Source of the DNA: Aristolochia californica
Lineage: Eukaryota; Streptophyta; Magnoliopsida; Piperales; Aristolochiaceae
DNA length: 64,000 bases
Reading direction: 5' to 3'
Assembly (NCBI GenBank): GCA_029961685.1
Contig: JARWKL010000008.1
Span: 35,764,930-35,828,929, forward strand
In this document: in pieces, positions 11,422 to 22,200 of the stretch
How positions within the stretch are numbered: the stretch's first letter is position 1
Layout: the number at the start of each line of letters is the position of its first letter
The notes under the pieces: generated by a model
The model's database searches: none
What the model saw: the letters and a program-made list of their open reading frames with translations, nothing else
What the model was told of the DNA's origin: nothing
Position numbers and translations under genes: made by a program

Positions 11422-11938
11422 TACCAGTTTAGAATCCCCACGTCAAAGGAATACTCTAAGAAGATATGATCATAGAAGGCTCTTCATGAAGCTAGATTGA
11501 TGCTCATGAGAAAAATTTATTTCTGTTCATGATATTATTGATTTATGCTATTGGTTTTTGGATATTAAAAGGATGGTTTAGAGATGTTTTTATGCATGTC
11601 TTCATCTTATGAGGTTGTGGAAATATTTGTATCTTGGATTAGAAGAAGTTAACAAGGCAATTTTTTGTCGGTTTGAAAATTTTGTTGACTGAGACTAGTT
11701 TATTTTGAATATTTTGCATGAAGAGTTACAACTCTATGGGAATGAGATTCCATGATAAACAAAAATGGTATTGAACCTTTTATGAGTAGTTATTCAAAAA
11801 TTTTCAGAAATAGGATCTTTTAGCTTTTATGCTAAAACCTTTCCATTAACTGATTTGGTTAAAACAAAACTATTTGGGTTTTTTGACTAGTAGTTGATTG
11901 GAGAATTTTTTAAAGTGAATTACCTATTATGGCTGAAG

Positions 11939-12659
11939 AATACATGGGTCACAAAAGTGAAATCCTCAAGATTACTATTGTATCCTTGTGAGGGTATCAA
12001 ATTTTATGAGTTGGTCCACATCGGTTCACCGATTTCTTATAAAAAAATACCTCCTTGGTCACCTCACTACTCATGGATGTATTGATGAAGATGATATTTT
12101 TTATAAAAAGTGGCTGAAGAATGATACTTTGGTGATTAGTTGGCTTATTAACAACATGGAAGAACATGTCTCCAATAATGTTATTCATCTTGACATGGCT
12201 AAACAATTTGGGAGACATGTACTAAGCTGTATTCAAACTCCGACAACTTGTACAGGCCATAAGATATTCTCCAAAAATGCTTAGCACTAAACAAGGATAC
12301 AATATCCATGAATATTTGGCTCGATTTAGAGGTCTTCTTCAAGAGTGGAAAATTGCCCAGCCTACCTCCACGGATGTCTCTGTCCAAAAAAAAAAAAAAG
12401 AAGCCTTTGTCACGGCCATATGCCTTGCTAACATCAATCTGTATCTTGAAGTTGCTAAGAGTCAACTTCTTAGGTCTTCTGCGGTTCCCACCTTTGATGT
12501 TGTATGTGCTATACTTCTCCGTATTCCAGGCGCCTCTTCCTATAAAATTGAAGTATCCTCCGCTATGTACTCTGAACACAGGGGATCATCATCTGACCAA
12601 GGCTGAGGCCAAGGTAGAAATTATAGAGGAGGCAGAGGAAGAGGTGGAAGGAATGGGTT
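11939..12659 (+). pseudogene. Copia-A A5 gag
   Basis: Starts MAEEYMGHKSEILKITIV at 11939; a frameshift near 11995 then moves to the frame with FMSWSTSVHRFLIKKYLLGH, DEDDIFYKKWLKNDTLVISW and NIHEYLARFRGLLQEWK. A run of 13 A at about 12385 lies in the KKKKEAF part. The end is RGGRGRGGRNGF, immediately before where the CCHC knuckle should be. The structural particle protein is therefore incomplete and frameshifted. Confidence 0.88.
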
Positions 12660-13097
12660 TGTTAGGTTCTTCTCGAGCCATGGATCAAGTCACCCTTCTT
12701 TCCTCTCTTCCCTCCATATTGAATCTTGATGGTGGAAGGGGTTTCTTGTTTCTTGAACGTGGAATGATGGAAATAGGAATGGAATGATTGAGCTTTGAAG
12801 GAAGCTCTACCTGGACCTCAGAGGGAGAATCCGACCTAGACCTCTGAGGGAGAATTTGAACTGTTTAGTTCTAATTTCTCAATACTTACTTTTCTTCACC
12901 TTGACATCCCATAAATAGGGTTGAGGACAGAAATACAAAATGGACCCATGGGTCAATTGGTTCATGCCATATTACATCTAAACCAAACCAAACCAAACTA
13001 AACCAAACCAAACAAAATGAAATTACTTTAAAATTAAATCGACATAATTTAATTCCTATGCCTGTGGATAACTCGTGATGCTATGGAGTCCATAACA
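12660..13097 (-). repeat. Gypsy-2 3' LTR (438 bp)
   Basis: Minus strand starts TGTTATGGACTCCATAGCAT and ends CGAGAAGAACCTAACA. It includes a (TTTGG)n-like microsatellite, complement at 12976-13012, also present in the LTR at 46775-47205. The ATGGCTCGAGAAGAAC just before its end is the presumed gag start codon of this family. Confidence 0.88.
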
Positions 13098-13590
13098 TCA
13101 CCCCCCTCCTCGAGAAAGTGCTTGTCCTCAGGCTCGAAGTAGGGGTAGAGGGTGCGGAACACAGCTAATGGCTCCCATGTCGTGTCACTGGGATCAACAT
13201 CAGCCCATTGCACTAGGATCTCCCAATCACCCTGAATGGGACGAGCCTATAATACCTGTGCTGGAGTCGAAAGGACACGTCCCTCATGTAGTGGGGGCAA
13301 AGGTGTGTGCAGCAAGGGAGAGTCACCCTGGAAGGCCTTCAATTGGGAGACGTGAAACACATTGTGAATTCTGGACTCTGGCGGAAGTTGCAAGCGGTAG
13401 GCAACGGTACCAATGCGGTCCATTACTTGAAAGGGACCATAATACTTCGGAGAGAGCTTGTGGCGTTTGGAGGTTGTCAGGGACAACTGCCTATAGTGAT
13501 GGAGACACGGCCATACATAATCTTCTAGAGAAAAGAAGACTTCCTGGTGCTTCTTGTCATAATACAACATCATAGTAGTCTGGCGGTAGA
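13098..13590 (-). pseudogene. Gypsy-2 copy E: C-terminus of integrase with chromodomain-like end
   Basis: Reads [60 protein letters not shown] and QLKAFQGD, the post-core region of Ty3 integrase. After a stop near 13250 comes RPIQGDWEILVQWADVDPSD, the chromodomain-like tail of plant chromoviruses that is thought to guide integration to chromatin. Without the DDE core it has no activity. Confidence 0.88.
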
Positions 13591-14492
13591 CTGCTCCACT
13601 TTTGTATCACTTACTAAGGCTTGGTTAGCCTTATAACATATTTCTCGAGAGTGGCCCAATCTACCACTTATAGAGCATTCCTTCAGGTGAAAGCATGTAT
13701 CTCTAGTGTGGCCATATCCCTTACAATGGTTGCATTCCTTCCCATATGTTCGATCAAAACAGTCCTTCCACCTCTTCTTCTTCCTCCTCTATAAAATTTG
13801 CCTCAGCCTTGGCCTTGGTCAGATGGTGTTCCCCTATGTCCAAAGTACATAGCGATGGTATTTCAGTAGTAGAGGGAGAAACATATGAAATACACAGAAG
13901 TGTAGCACATACATCATTAAAAGTGGGAGCCGCAGAAGAGGAAAGAAGGTGAGTCTTAGCAACTTCAAGATGCGGTTTAATGTTAGTAAAGCATATGGAA
14001 GTTATCAATGCCTCTTTCTTTTTATCTTGGATAGAGATATCTATTGAGGTTGGCTGGGCAAGCTTCCATTCTTGAAGAAAGACTTGAAAGTGGGCCAAAT
14101 ATTCATGTATATTGTCTCCTTGTTTGGTGGTAAGCATCTGTTGTAAAATATCATATGGCCTTTGTAAGATGTTGGAGCTTGAATACAACTTGCCGCATGT
14201 CTCCCAAATTTTTTTAGCCGTCTCTAGGTGAATGACATTAGTGGAGACATGTTCTTCCATACTGTTGATATGCCAACTAATAACCAATGTATCATTCTTT
14301 AACCATTTGGTATAAAATATATCATCTTCATCAATATGTGGTCCACAGTTGGTGAGCTGATCAACTAGGTCCTTTGTGATAAGAAACTGACGAACCGATG
14401 TGGACCAGTTCATAAAATTTGATACCCCCCCATAAGGGTACAGTGGTGATTCTGAGTATGTCAATCCTTTGACTCATATTATCTTCAGCCAT
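13591..14492 (-). pseudogene. Copia-A A4 gag with CCHC zinc knuckle
   Basis: Start codon ATG at 14492 (MAEDNMSQRIDILRITTV). A frameshift in a run of C near 14430 moves to a 236-codon frame with FMNWSTSVRQFLITKDLVDQ, DEDDIFYTKWLKNDTLVISW, WETCGKLYSSSN, RPYDILQQMLTTKQGDNIHE and TSICFTNIKPHLEVAKTHLL. Downstream, in another frame, CNHCKGYGHTRDTC is a proper C-x2-C-x4-H-x4-C knuckle (about 13735-13690). It is the longest gag of the family here and a good reference for the others. Confidence 0.88.
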
Positions 14493-14985
14493 AGTATGCA
14501 TATCGATTTGTAAAATAGTTCTCCAATCAAGTAATCAAAATATGACCAAGTAGAAGTCTTTAACCAACTCTGTTAATGGAGATGCTTAGCATAAAAGAGA
14601 AGTAATTAATTTTAATGGACAATGACTCATAAAAGGCTCAACATCATCCTTCTTTATCATGGAATCTTTTTCCCACAGATTTATAAAAAAAATCAATTTG
14701 CACTGGTCTCGGTCAAACTATTGTGCTTACCTAAAAAAAACTGCCTTGATAATTTCTTCTAATCAAAGATAATCCGAGATGCATATATTTTCCTAATCTC
14801 ATAAGATGAAAACATGCATAAGGACCTCTATAAACCACCTCCTAATACCGAAAACCACTAGCATAAAATCAATAATATCAGAAATAAATACTTATCTCAT
14901 GAGCTTCAATCTTGCTTCATAAGGAGCCTTCTATCAGCAGTTTTTAATCATATCTTCGAAGAGCATATGGAGATCCTAAATTGGT

Positions 14986-14998
14986 AGTTATGATACCA
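14986..14998 (-). other. Primer-binding site of copia A4
   Basis: Beside the LTR end the minus strand reads TGGTATCATAACT; the first eight bases match the family site TGGTATCAGAGC, the rest has decayed. Confidence 0.65.
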
Positions 14999-15423
14999 TG
15001 TTGAGTTTAGGAACCCATGAATAATACCTCGAGCAAGGGGAGGGAGAATAAAAAGGTGAAAAACAAGAAATACTCTCGGGTTGAGAGAGGAAGAAAAAAT
15101 AACAGAGGTTTCGTGAGAGAGAGCTTCACATGAGAGAGAGAAACTAAGAGGCTTGCTTGATTAATTTTTGAGTTACAATCACCTCTATTTATAGTTGAGG
15201 AGGTGATAGAGTCCATGTAAAAGTAATCTTAGGACTCCTAAATACATTCCAACTAGAACTCTCTAAGATAAGCCTATCATGATAAGATTACATTATCTAT
15301 TTAAGAGACTAATTTAACTCAACTTTAACTCTTCTTTAAGCACGTGAACCAAGCTAGCTCTTGGTCTTATCATTGTGGGTCCAACATGAGCTTCCAGCTC
15401 TTGTTTATATGGATACCAGCTCA
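14999..15423 (-). repeat. Copia A4 5' LTR, larger part
   Basis: Ends CCTAAACTCAACA on the minus strand. It can be followed up to GGATACCAGCTCA at 15411-15423, then switches within 8 bp to Ty3/gypsy coding sequence. The LTR at 40246-40836 shows what should follow (CGTGGTATCTTTGTGGG on that strand), and an equivalent is found at 26242 reading leftwards. Confidence 0.85.
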
Positions 15424-15573
15424 AGCACGCCACATTCAAAGGGATTGGGAAATTCTAGTCCAGTGGGCCGATGCCGATCCCAGTGACACCACATGGGAGC
15501 AGTTATCAACATTTCGACTTTTATATCCTTCCTTCGAACTTGAGGACAAGCTCTTTCTCCAGGAGGGGGGTGA
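15424..15573 (+). pseudogene. Gypsy-1 pol C-terminus (chromodomain-like tail), displaced
   Basis: Reads ARHIQRDWEILVQWADADPS then DTTWEQLSTFRLLYPSFELE, the acidic/aromatic chromodomain-like tail found after integrase in plant chromoviruses. It ends in DKLFLQEGGD overlapping the purine tract AGGAGGGGGGTGATG before the LTR. It lacks any upstream pol on this strand; the frame continues in register from the codons at 26243-26260 on the minus strand, so this is the tail of the element at 26243-30885. Confidence 0.85.
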
Positions 15574-15983
15574 TGTTATGGACTCTATAGCATCACGAGT
15601 TACCAACAGGCGTAGGAATTAATTAATGTGTTTTTCAATTTCCATGTAATTGTCTTTGGTTTGGTTTTGTCTTTGGTTTGGGTTGGTTTAGCATTTATTG
15701 GTTTGAACCATTGACCCAAGAGGTCTTTAGGGTTTTGGACGTCCTCCACCCTATTTAAGGGGACGGCTAGGGTAATGAAGTTTAGGAATTGAGTTCACTC
15801 TAGTTAACGTAATTTAGATAAACAGGTCAAGAGCTCCTTCAAGCTCTCTTCCGAATTTCCCCAATTCTCCTTTCCGAAATTCAATCCCCTTCAACCCTCA
15901 TTCCATCTCAACGTCAAGCAAGATAATGGAAGGAAGAGAAGAGAGGAGGGTGACAAGATCCATGGCTCGTGAGGATCTTAACA
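15574..15983 (+). repeat. Gypsy-1 3' LTR (410 bp)
   Basis: Starts TGTTATGGACTCTATAGCAT and ends GTGAGGATCTTAACA. Compared by eye with 30476-30885 (reverse strand) it has the same length and two substitutions, C/G in TTGACCCAAGAGG and C/T in ATGGCTCGTGAGG. Such similarity marks the two as LTRs of one young element, now in opposite orientation because of the inversion. A TATA-like CCCTATTTAAGGGG lies at 15748-15762. Confidence 0.92.
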
Positions 15984-15988
15984 CCTTG
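15984..15988. repeat. Gypsy-1 target duplication, copy 1 (CCTTG)
   Basis: CCTTG follows the 3' LTR and is the reverse complement of CAAGG at 30886-30890 after the 5' LTR. Opposite orientation is expected if one end was inverted after insertion. Confidence 0.85.
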
Positions 15989-16204
15989 TGGGTCCCATGT
16001 GATCTTCCAGCTCATATTGATAAAATTCTAGCTCATGGTATCTTTGTCGGTCCCACTTGATCTTCAAGTCTTCTAACTCATTAAAGCTTGTGCTTCTTAT
16101 CTTCTTAACTCATGCTAGCTTGGGTGAGGACACTTCTTGGCATCCCACGTCCTCATGGTGGGTCCCACCAGCTCATGCACCATGGTGGGTCCCACATTGT
16201 AATA
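15984..16204 (-). repeat. Copia A1 5' LTR, first 221 bp
   Basis: On the minus strand it starts TATTACAATGTGGGACCCAC (TGTT mutated to TATT) and runs to GGGACCCACAAGG, where Gypsy-1 inserted. It matches the A1 3' LTR at 35395-35655 almost base for base. Its continuation is 30886-31274. Beyond 16204 lies copia A2 RNase H, with GGATT (16205-16209) as the target duplication. Confidence 0.85.
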
Positions 16205-17092
16205 GGATTGTGCATATATTGACTTACCACACTGACTGCATATGAAATATTTTGCCTCGTTACGTAGAGGTAAATGAGTCTTCCCACCAATCTTTGATAT
16301 TTGCTGACATCTACCTCTTCTCCAGTACCTGTACATAATTTTGTTTTTGAGTCTATGGGAGTTTCTATTGGTCTGCATCCCAACATTACGGTCTCCTCCA
16401 GTAGGTGAAGGACATACTTCCTTTGAGATAATATGATTCCATGTCTGGATCGTAGTACTTCAATGCCCAAAAAGTATTTGAAGAGTCCGAGATCCTTTGT
16501 CTTGAATTCAGCACATATCCATTCTTTTGTCTTCTGGATGCCCTCGGGATCACTGCCGGTTATAATATGTCATCAACATATACGTCTAGAATCACCTTGC
16601 CCTTCGGTGTGTCTTTAATAAATACAGAATGATCTCCATTGAGTTTGTGAAATTCGGCCCGTATGAGTGTTTGGCTAAAATTTTCAAACCATGCACGAGG
16701 CGGCTGTTTGAGACCATAAAGAGATTTTTGTAATCAACATACAGACTCCCTCTCAACCACAAGTGGTTGCTGCATATAAATTTCCTCCTTGATATCCCCA
16801 TTCAGAAAAGCCTTTTTGACATCAAGTTGATATACCTGCCAAGAAGAGTTAGCTGCTAGAGATAATAACATATGTCTCGAGTTCAATTTGGCCACTGGAG
16901 AGAAGGTTTTTTCATAATCAATGTCATAACATTGTGTATAGCCTTTAGCAACAAGATGAGCTTTCAACTGAGCTATGGACCCATCCGGATTGTGTTTCAC
17001 AATAAACACCCATTTGAAAGTGACAAGTTTCTTATCTGATGGAAGTTGGACTAGAGTCCATGTTTGATTTTCATAAAGGGCCTACATTTATT

Positions 17093-17535
17093 TATTGGAA
17101 GATAAACTCAAGCCCACTTGACCAAGGAAGGCCCACATATCTAAGATTATTATAAGATGGGCCACACGACCAAGGAAGGCCCACAAGATGGGCCCAAGCC
17201 CATAAGATTTAGGACCCACAATGATTACCATGAGCTGGCCTCTTTATCACATCAGTTGGAAGATCAAGAAGGACTCACAAAAGTATCTTTATCTTTGGAT
17301 CACAACCAAGAAGAGTTCTAGTTTGAGTTATGTTTGTCTTTTATCAATATTGAGTTATTTAATTATGTTAGGACTTATCTTTAAGAGTTAAGAGTTTGGG
17401 TGTAACTAAGACAAAGGTAGTTTTATTGTAATTGGACTCTACTACCTTCTTCTATTATAAATAGAGGTTCATGTACTATGATTACAACAAGTTATTGATG
17501 TCAATGAAGTATTTCACTTTTCCATAAATTCAACA
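17093..17535 (+). repeat. Solo LTR of NA-C type in copia A2
   Basis: Begins TATTGGAAGATAAACTCAAG (TGTT mutated) and ends CCATAAATTCAACA; 443 bp against 444 bp for the NA-C LTR at 41275-41718. Flanks TTATT (17088-17092) and TTCTT (17536-17540) are a 5-bp target duplication with one change. Removal restores the RT frame ATMDEE...ALYENQTWTLV. It contains GGGCCACACGACCAAGGAAG, a family hallmark. Confidence 0.88.
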
Positions 17536-18147
17536 TTCTTCATCCATAGTTGCCTTCCACCCTGGATGTTTGAGAGCCTCTTGATAGGACTGTGGAACAT
17601 GTATGGAGAAAATAGCAGACAAAAATTGATAACAAACATGGGATAGACGATGATGAGACATGAAATTTATTATGGGATACGAAGTAGAGGGCATGGTGCT
17701 TGATCTGGGCTCTTTCCTAATTGCAATAGGACGAGTATCATATTGTGGGCCAAAAATAACTAGAGAAGATGGACTTAGCTCGGTAGGATCTGAAAATTCA
17801 GCAGGTGTGGTGTCAGCCAGTGTTTCTGGGGGCTGAGTCGTTTATGTAGCACAGTGCACAACCGGTCGAGGAGAACTTGGTATGGAAGATAAACCTAGAG
17901 GAGCATTATCAGAATAATATGCAGAGTCTTCAAAGAATGTGACATCCCTAGATACAAATAAACGCCGAAGAGAGGGATTATAGCAAACATAACCCTTTTC
18001 GTGTACGAGAGTATCCTAAGAAGATACACTTGATAGATTTTGGATCAAGTTTACTATGTCTTGGGGAGGAAATATGGACAAAACATTGACAAAAGAAGAC
18101 TCTCACGGGCAGTGAAAAAGGATCATCATTAGGTAATAATAGAGAGA

Positions 18148-18229
18148 TGTTATGGTCTTGGGTTACATACCTATGTCTTCCGCTCCTAACAGGCCAGTCT
18201 TTTGGGTAGTATTGGCTAGGTGCTTAACA
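18148..18229 (+). repeat. Solo mini-LTR (82 bp) in copia A2
   Basis: Runs from TGTTATGGTCTTGGGTTA to TTGGCTAGGTGCTTAACA. It matches the two 82-bp LTRs of the miniature element at 47228-47530 in length and sequence. Flanks AGAGA (18143-18147) and AGAGT (18230-18234) fit a 5-bp target duplication. Solo LTRs of such a tiny element show that it recombines like ordinary LTR elements. Confidence 0.85.
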
Positions 18230-19272
18230 AGAGTAGGGAGATTTTTTTCCAAGAACAAAAGAGGGTAACCGGTTTATAAGAAAACAAGCGGTAAGGACTG
18301 CATACGGCTAATAAAAGTATGGAACTTTCATGGCATATAGTAATCTGTGAGCTACCTCAAGAATATGACGGTTCTTCCATTCGACTATACCATTTTGTTG
18401 AGGAGTGTAGGCACATGATGTTTGATGAATAATGCCATTTTCTTGACAAAATGAGGCAAGATTTTTGGATGTGTATTCTTTGGCATTATCCGACTGAAGG
18501 ACTTTGCCCAAACTGAGTGAGTACCATTGCATGAAAATATTTAAATATCAATGGTATTCCAGAATGCTCTTTAAACAAAAATAACCAAGTGGTATGAGTG
18601 AAGTCCTCAATAAATGTAATAAAATATTTTAGTTGAGAAATGTTGGAGACACTCAAGAGTCCCCATACATCAGTATGAATTAATGTAAAAGGAGAGACAC
18701 TTTTAATTTTTGGATGAGGTGAGTATGTAGACATCTGATGTTTACTCATTTGACATGCTTGACAATGAATGTCCAACCTCACTTTAGGAAAAATATGATG
18801 AAGAGATTGGGTGGATGGATGTCCCAATCGATTGTGCCATAACATGGTTAAAGTGTCACAGGTGGATGCAATATTTATTTGTGGCACATCTAGGTAGTAG
18901 AGCCTCCCTTGTTCATGGCTTCCACCAATCACCAGCTTCATTGTAAGATCCTGAAACACATGAAGTGGGTGAGAAAGTGATAGAACAATTAAAATGTTTA
19001 GTGAGCTGACTAACTGATAAAAGGTTCAAAGGAAAGTGGGAATGAAAAGGATATCAGTGAAGTTTAGTTTGTGAACCATCAACAATGGTAACAAATTTAT
19101 GTGAAAGACATAGAGAAACTGAGTATAGTATATGTCTGTTACCTGTAAGATGCTCGGAGGCTCTTGAGTCAATTATCCAGGATGAAGAGGAGGCAGAAAG
19201 CATACTTGAAGTGGTGGTGGTAGTGGTCGGTGAAGAAGTACTTGGGGAGGACCCCATCATGGTCTTCATTTT

Positions 19273-22200
19273 TTAGACCCTATGATATTCTCCAAAGAAT
19301 GTTCAATACTAAACAAGGAGAAAATATCCATGAATACCTGGTCCGCTTTAGAGACTTTCTTCAAGATTGGAAGTTAGTTCAACCTTCAACCACTGATATT
19401 TCTATCCAAGAAAAACATAAGGAAGCCTTAATTACTGCTATTTGTCTTTCAAATGTTAAACCTCATCTTGAGATTGCTAAGAGTCAACTTTTGAGTGCTT
19501 ATGTTGTTCCAAAGTTTGATGATATGTATGCAACACTACTTTGTTTTCTAGACACTTCTTCCTCCACTACTGACGTATCATCCGCTATGTATTCCGATCA
19601 TAGAGGATCATCATCTGACCGCGACTGAGGCCGAGGTAGAGGTTATAGAGGAGGCAGAGGAAGAGGTGGAAGGACTGGTGTTGGCAGAACAGATGGGAAA
19701 GAATGTACTCATTGTAAAAAATTTGGCCACACTATAGGTTAGCACTATTACAGGGCATGCACTTATTGTGGACAATATAGTCGTTATAAAGAAATATGCT
19801 ATAAATTCAATGGACATTCAAGGGTTAGTCAAGCCTTTATAAGAGATACAAAAGAAGAAGAACCCACAAAATCAGCAGCACATAAAATTTTTACTAATGA
19901 AGAGTATGAGCTATTTCAGAAAATGAAGACAATGTTGGGTTCTTCTCCTAGTTCCTCCATAACTACTACTGCCACTAACTCTTCAAGTATACTATTTGCC
20001 TAATCTTCATCCTAGATAATTGACTCTGGAGCCTCTGAGCATCTTACAGGTAACAAAAACTTATTACATTCTCTATCTTTGAGTCTTTCACACAAGTTTG
20101 TTACCATAGTTGATGGTTCTCAGACCAAAGTCCAAGGGAAAGGTTCCACCATCACTTCCGGTCACCGATATTCTTTTCGTTCCTAGTTTCCCTTTGAATC
20201 AATTATCAGTAAGTCAACTAAAAAAATATTTTATTTGCTCGGTTACCTTCTCACCCACTTCATGTGTCTTTCAGGATCTTATAACGAAGCAAGTGATTGG
20301 TGGATGCCATGAACAAGGGGGCTTTACTACTTGGACGTGCCAAAAATAAATATGGTTTCTACAACTGAAAATGAAACACGGTTATGGCACAATCGGTTGG
20401 GACATCTATCTACAGTCTCTTCATTATATGTTTCCATCAATTAAAGTAAGGTCAGAATTTCATTGTGAGGTTTGTCAATTAAGTAAACATCAAAGGAGTA
20501 TATACTCTCCTCGTCCAGAAGTCAAAAGTGTCACTCCATTTTCATTAATTCATAATGATGTTTGGGGCCCTTAAGTGTTTCCAATATTTCTCATGCAAAA
20601 TATTTTATTACATTTATTGATGATTTTATTCGTACAACTTTGTTGTTTATCTTTAAGGAGCGTTTTGAGATACCATTCATTTTTAAGTTATTTCACGCTA
20701 TGGTACTCACACAATTTGGTCAAAAAATAAAAATTCTCCAGTTTGATAATGCCAAAGAATATGTTTCCAAAGACCTTGACTCTTTTTGTCAAGAAAATGG
20801 CATTATCCAACAAACATCATGCGCCTAAACTCCTCAACAAATGGTGCAGCTGAACAGAAAAACCATCATATTCTTGAGGCAGCTTGAGGTTTATTATATG
20901 CCATAAAAGTTCCATACTTTTATTGACCTCATACCGTCCTTATGGCTTGGTTTCTTATAAATCGTCTACCATCTACCATTCTTGGTAATAAATCTCCTTA
21001 CTCTAAGTTATTACCAAATGGTGATCCATTTTCATTACCTTTGAAAGTCTTCGGATGTCAGTGTTTTGTTCATAATTGATTACCAAGACACAGCAAACTG
21101 GATCCTAAATCTATCAAGTGTATCTTTTTGGGATACTCTCACACACAAAAGGGTTATGTTTGTTATAGTCCTACTCTTCAACATTTATTTGTGTCCAAGG
21201 ATTTAATATTTTTTGAAGACTCCTCATTTTATTTTGATAGCACTCCTCCTGGTCTGTCCTCAGTACCAGGTTCCCCTCGACCAGGTCTGCCAGAGATTAT
21301 TCAACCCCCAGAGCAAGTGGTCGACACCAAACCTGCCGAGTTAATAGATCCACCAGAGGTAAGTCCTTCATCACCAGTTATTTTTGGTCCTCAATATGAT
21401 ACTCATCCTATTGCTATAAAGAAAGAACCTCGATCATGTACTAGATCTTCTACTTCTCATCCCATTTCAAATTTTGTGTCTCATCATCGCCTCTCAACTT
21501 TATGTTGTCAGTTTCTTTCTTCTATTTCCTCCATATCTGTTCCACAGTCATATCAGGAGGCTCTACAACATCCATGGTAGAAAGCAGCAATGGATGAAGA
21601 AATGAAGGTTCTTCATGACAATCATACATGGTCACTGGTTCCTCTACCAACAGGTAAAAAACCCGTTTGGTTGCAAGTGGGTTTATACTATCAAACATAA
21701 TCCAGATGGGTCAATTGCACGATTGAAGGCTCGACTGGTTGCCAAAGGCTATACTCAGTGCTATGGAATTGATTATGAAGAAACCTTCTCTCCAATGGCA
21801 AAAATGCACTCGGTACATATATTATTATCTTTGGTGGCCAATATATCAACTTGATGTGAAAATTCATTTCTTAATGGTGATATTAAAGAATAAATTTACA
21901 TGCAACAACCACTTGGGTATGTGGTGGAGGGGGAGTCCGTATGCCACCTTAAAAAATCTATATATGGTCTAAATCAATCCCCTCGGGCATGGTTTGAGAA
22001 ATTTAGTCAAGCCATCATACGGGCCGGCTTTCACAGATGCTCTGCAAATCACTCAATATTTATTTAAAATACACCGAGAGGTAAGGTGATTCTGGCTGTA
22101 TACGTTGATGAAACTATTTTTAACTAGGAATGATTCCGAGGGCATTCAAAAACAAAGGAGAAAATATGTACTGAATTCAAGACGAAGGATCTTGGACTAC

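Larger units (their letters stand above)
10943..12659 (+). mobile_element. Copia-A copy A5, 5' part (LTR, leader, gag)
   Basis: Plus-strand copy inserted in Copia-K: 467-bp LTR, primer-binding site, leader of about 520 bp and most of gag up to the Arg/Gly-rich stretch before the zinc knuckle. There it is cut by the Gypsy-2 E 3' LTR at 12660. Protease through 3' LTR are missing. Confidence 0.85.
12660..13590 (-). mobile_element. Gypsy-2 copy E, 3' end (pol C-terminus and 3' LTR)
   Basis: Minus-strand Ty3/gypsy remnant: the last 165 or so codons of pol (13590-13098), a purine tract GAGGAGGGGGGTGATG and a 438-bp LTR (13097-12660). It is truncated at 13590 against the copia A4 zinc knuckle. The protein segment begins where copy F (5168-6883) stops. 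Confidence 0.88.
13591..15423 (-). mobile_element. Copia-A copy A4, gag, leader and most of the 5' LTR
   Basis: Minus-strand copy: LTR part (15423-14999), primer-binding site, leader, gag with zinc knuckle, cut at 13591 by Gypsy-2 E. The first 173 bp of its 5' LTR are not next to it but at 26070-26242 in the opposite orientation, because of the inversion described at 15416-26250. The two LTR parts sum to 598 bp, the expected family length. Confidence 0.8.
16205..19272 (-). pseudogene. Copia-A copy A2: protease, integrase, RT and part of RNase H
   Basis: From 19269 leftwards: protease region (SSWIIDSRASEHLTGN, with the usual DSGA changed to DSRA), GAG-pre-integrase (VIGGSHEQGRLYYLDVPQIN), integrase zinc finger (HNRLGH, CQACQMSKHQ), integrase core (LIHTDVWG, SDNAKEYTSKN, YTPQQNGIVEWKN: D, D and E present), RT ([43 protein letters not shown] near 16570) and RNase H up to AVSVVSQYMHNP. 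Stops and frameshifts are scattered. It is interrupted by solo LTRs at 17093-17535 and 18148-18229. Gag and the 5' LTR are lost at 19272, where copia A3 begins on the other strand. The last part of RNase H and the 3' LTR lie at 39655-40836. Confidence 0.87.

Noticed and set aside
12308..12787. 159-codon frame overlapping copia A5 gag
   Set aside because: Shadow of the gag frame through the A13 run and into the LTR; the gag motifs are in the other frame.
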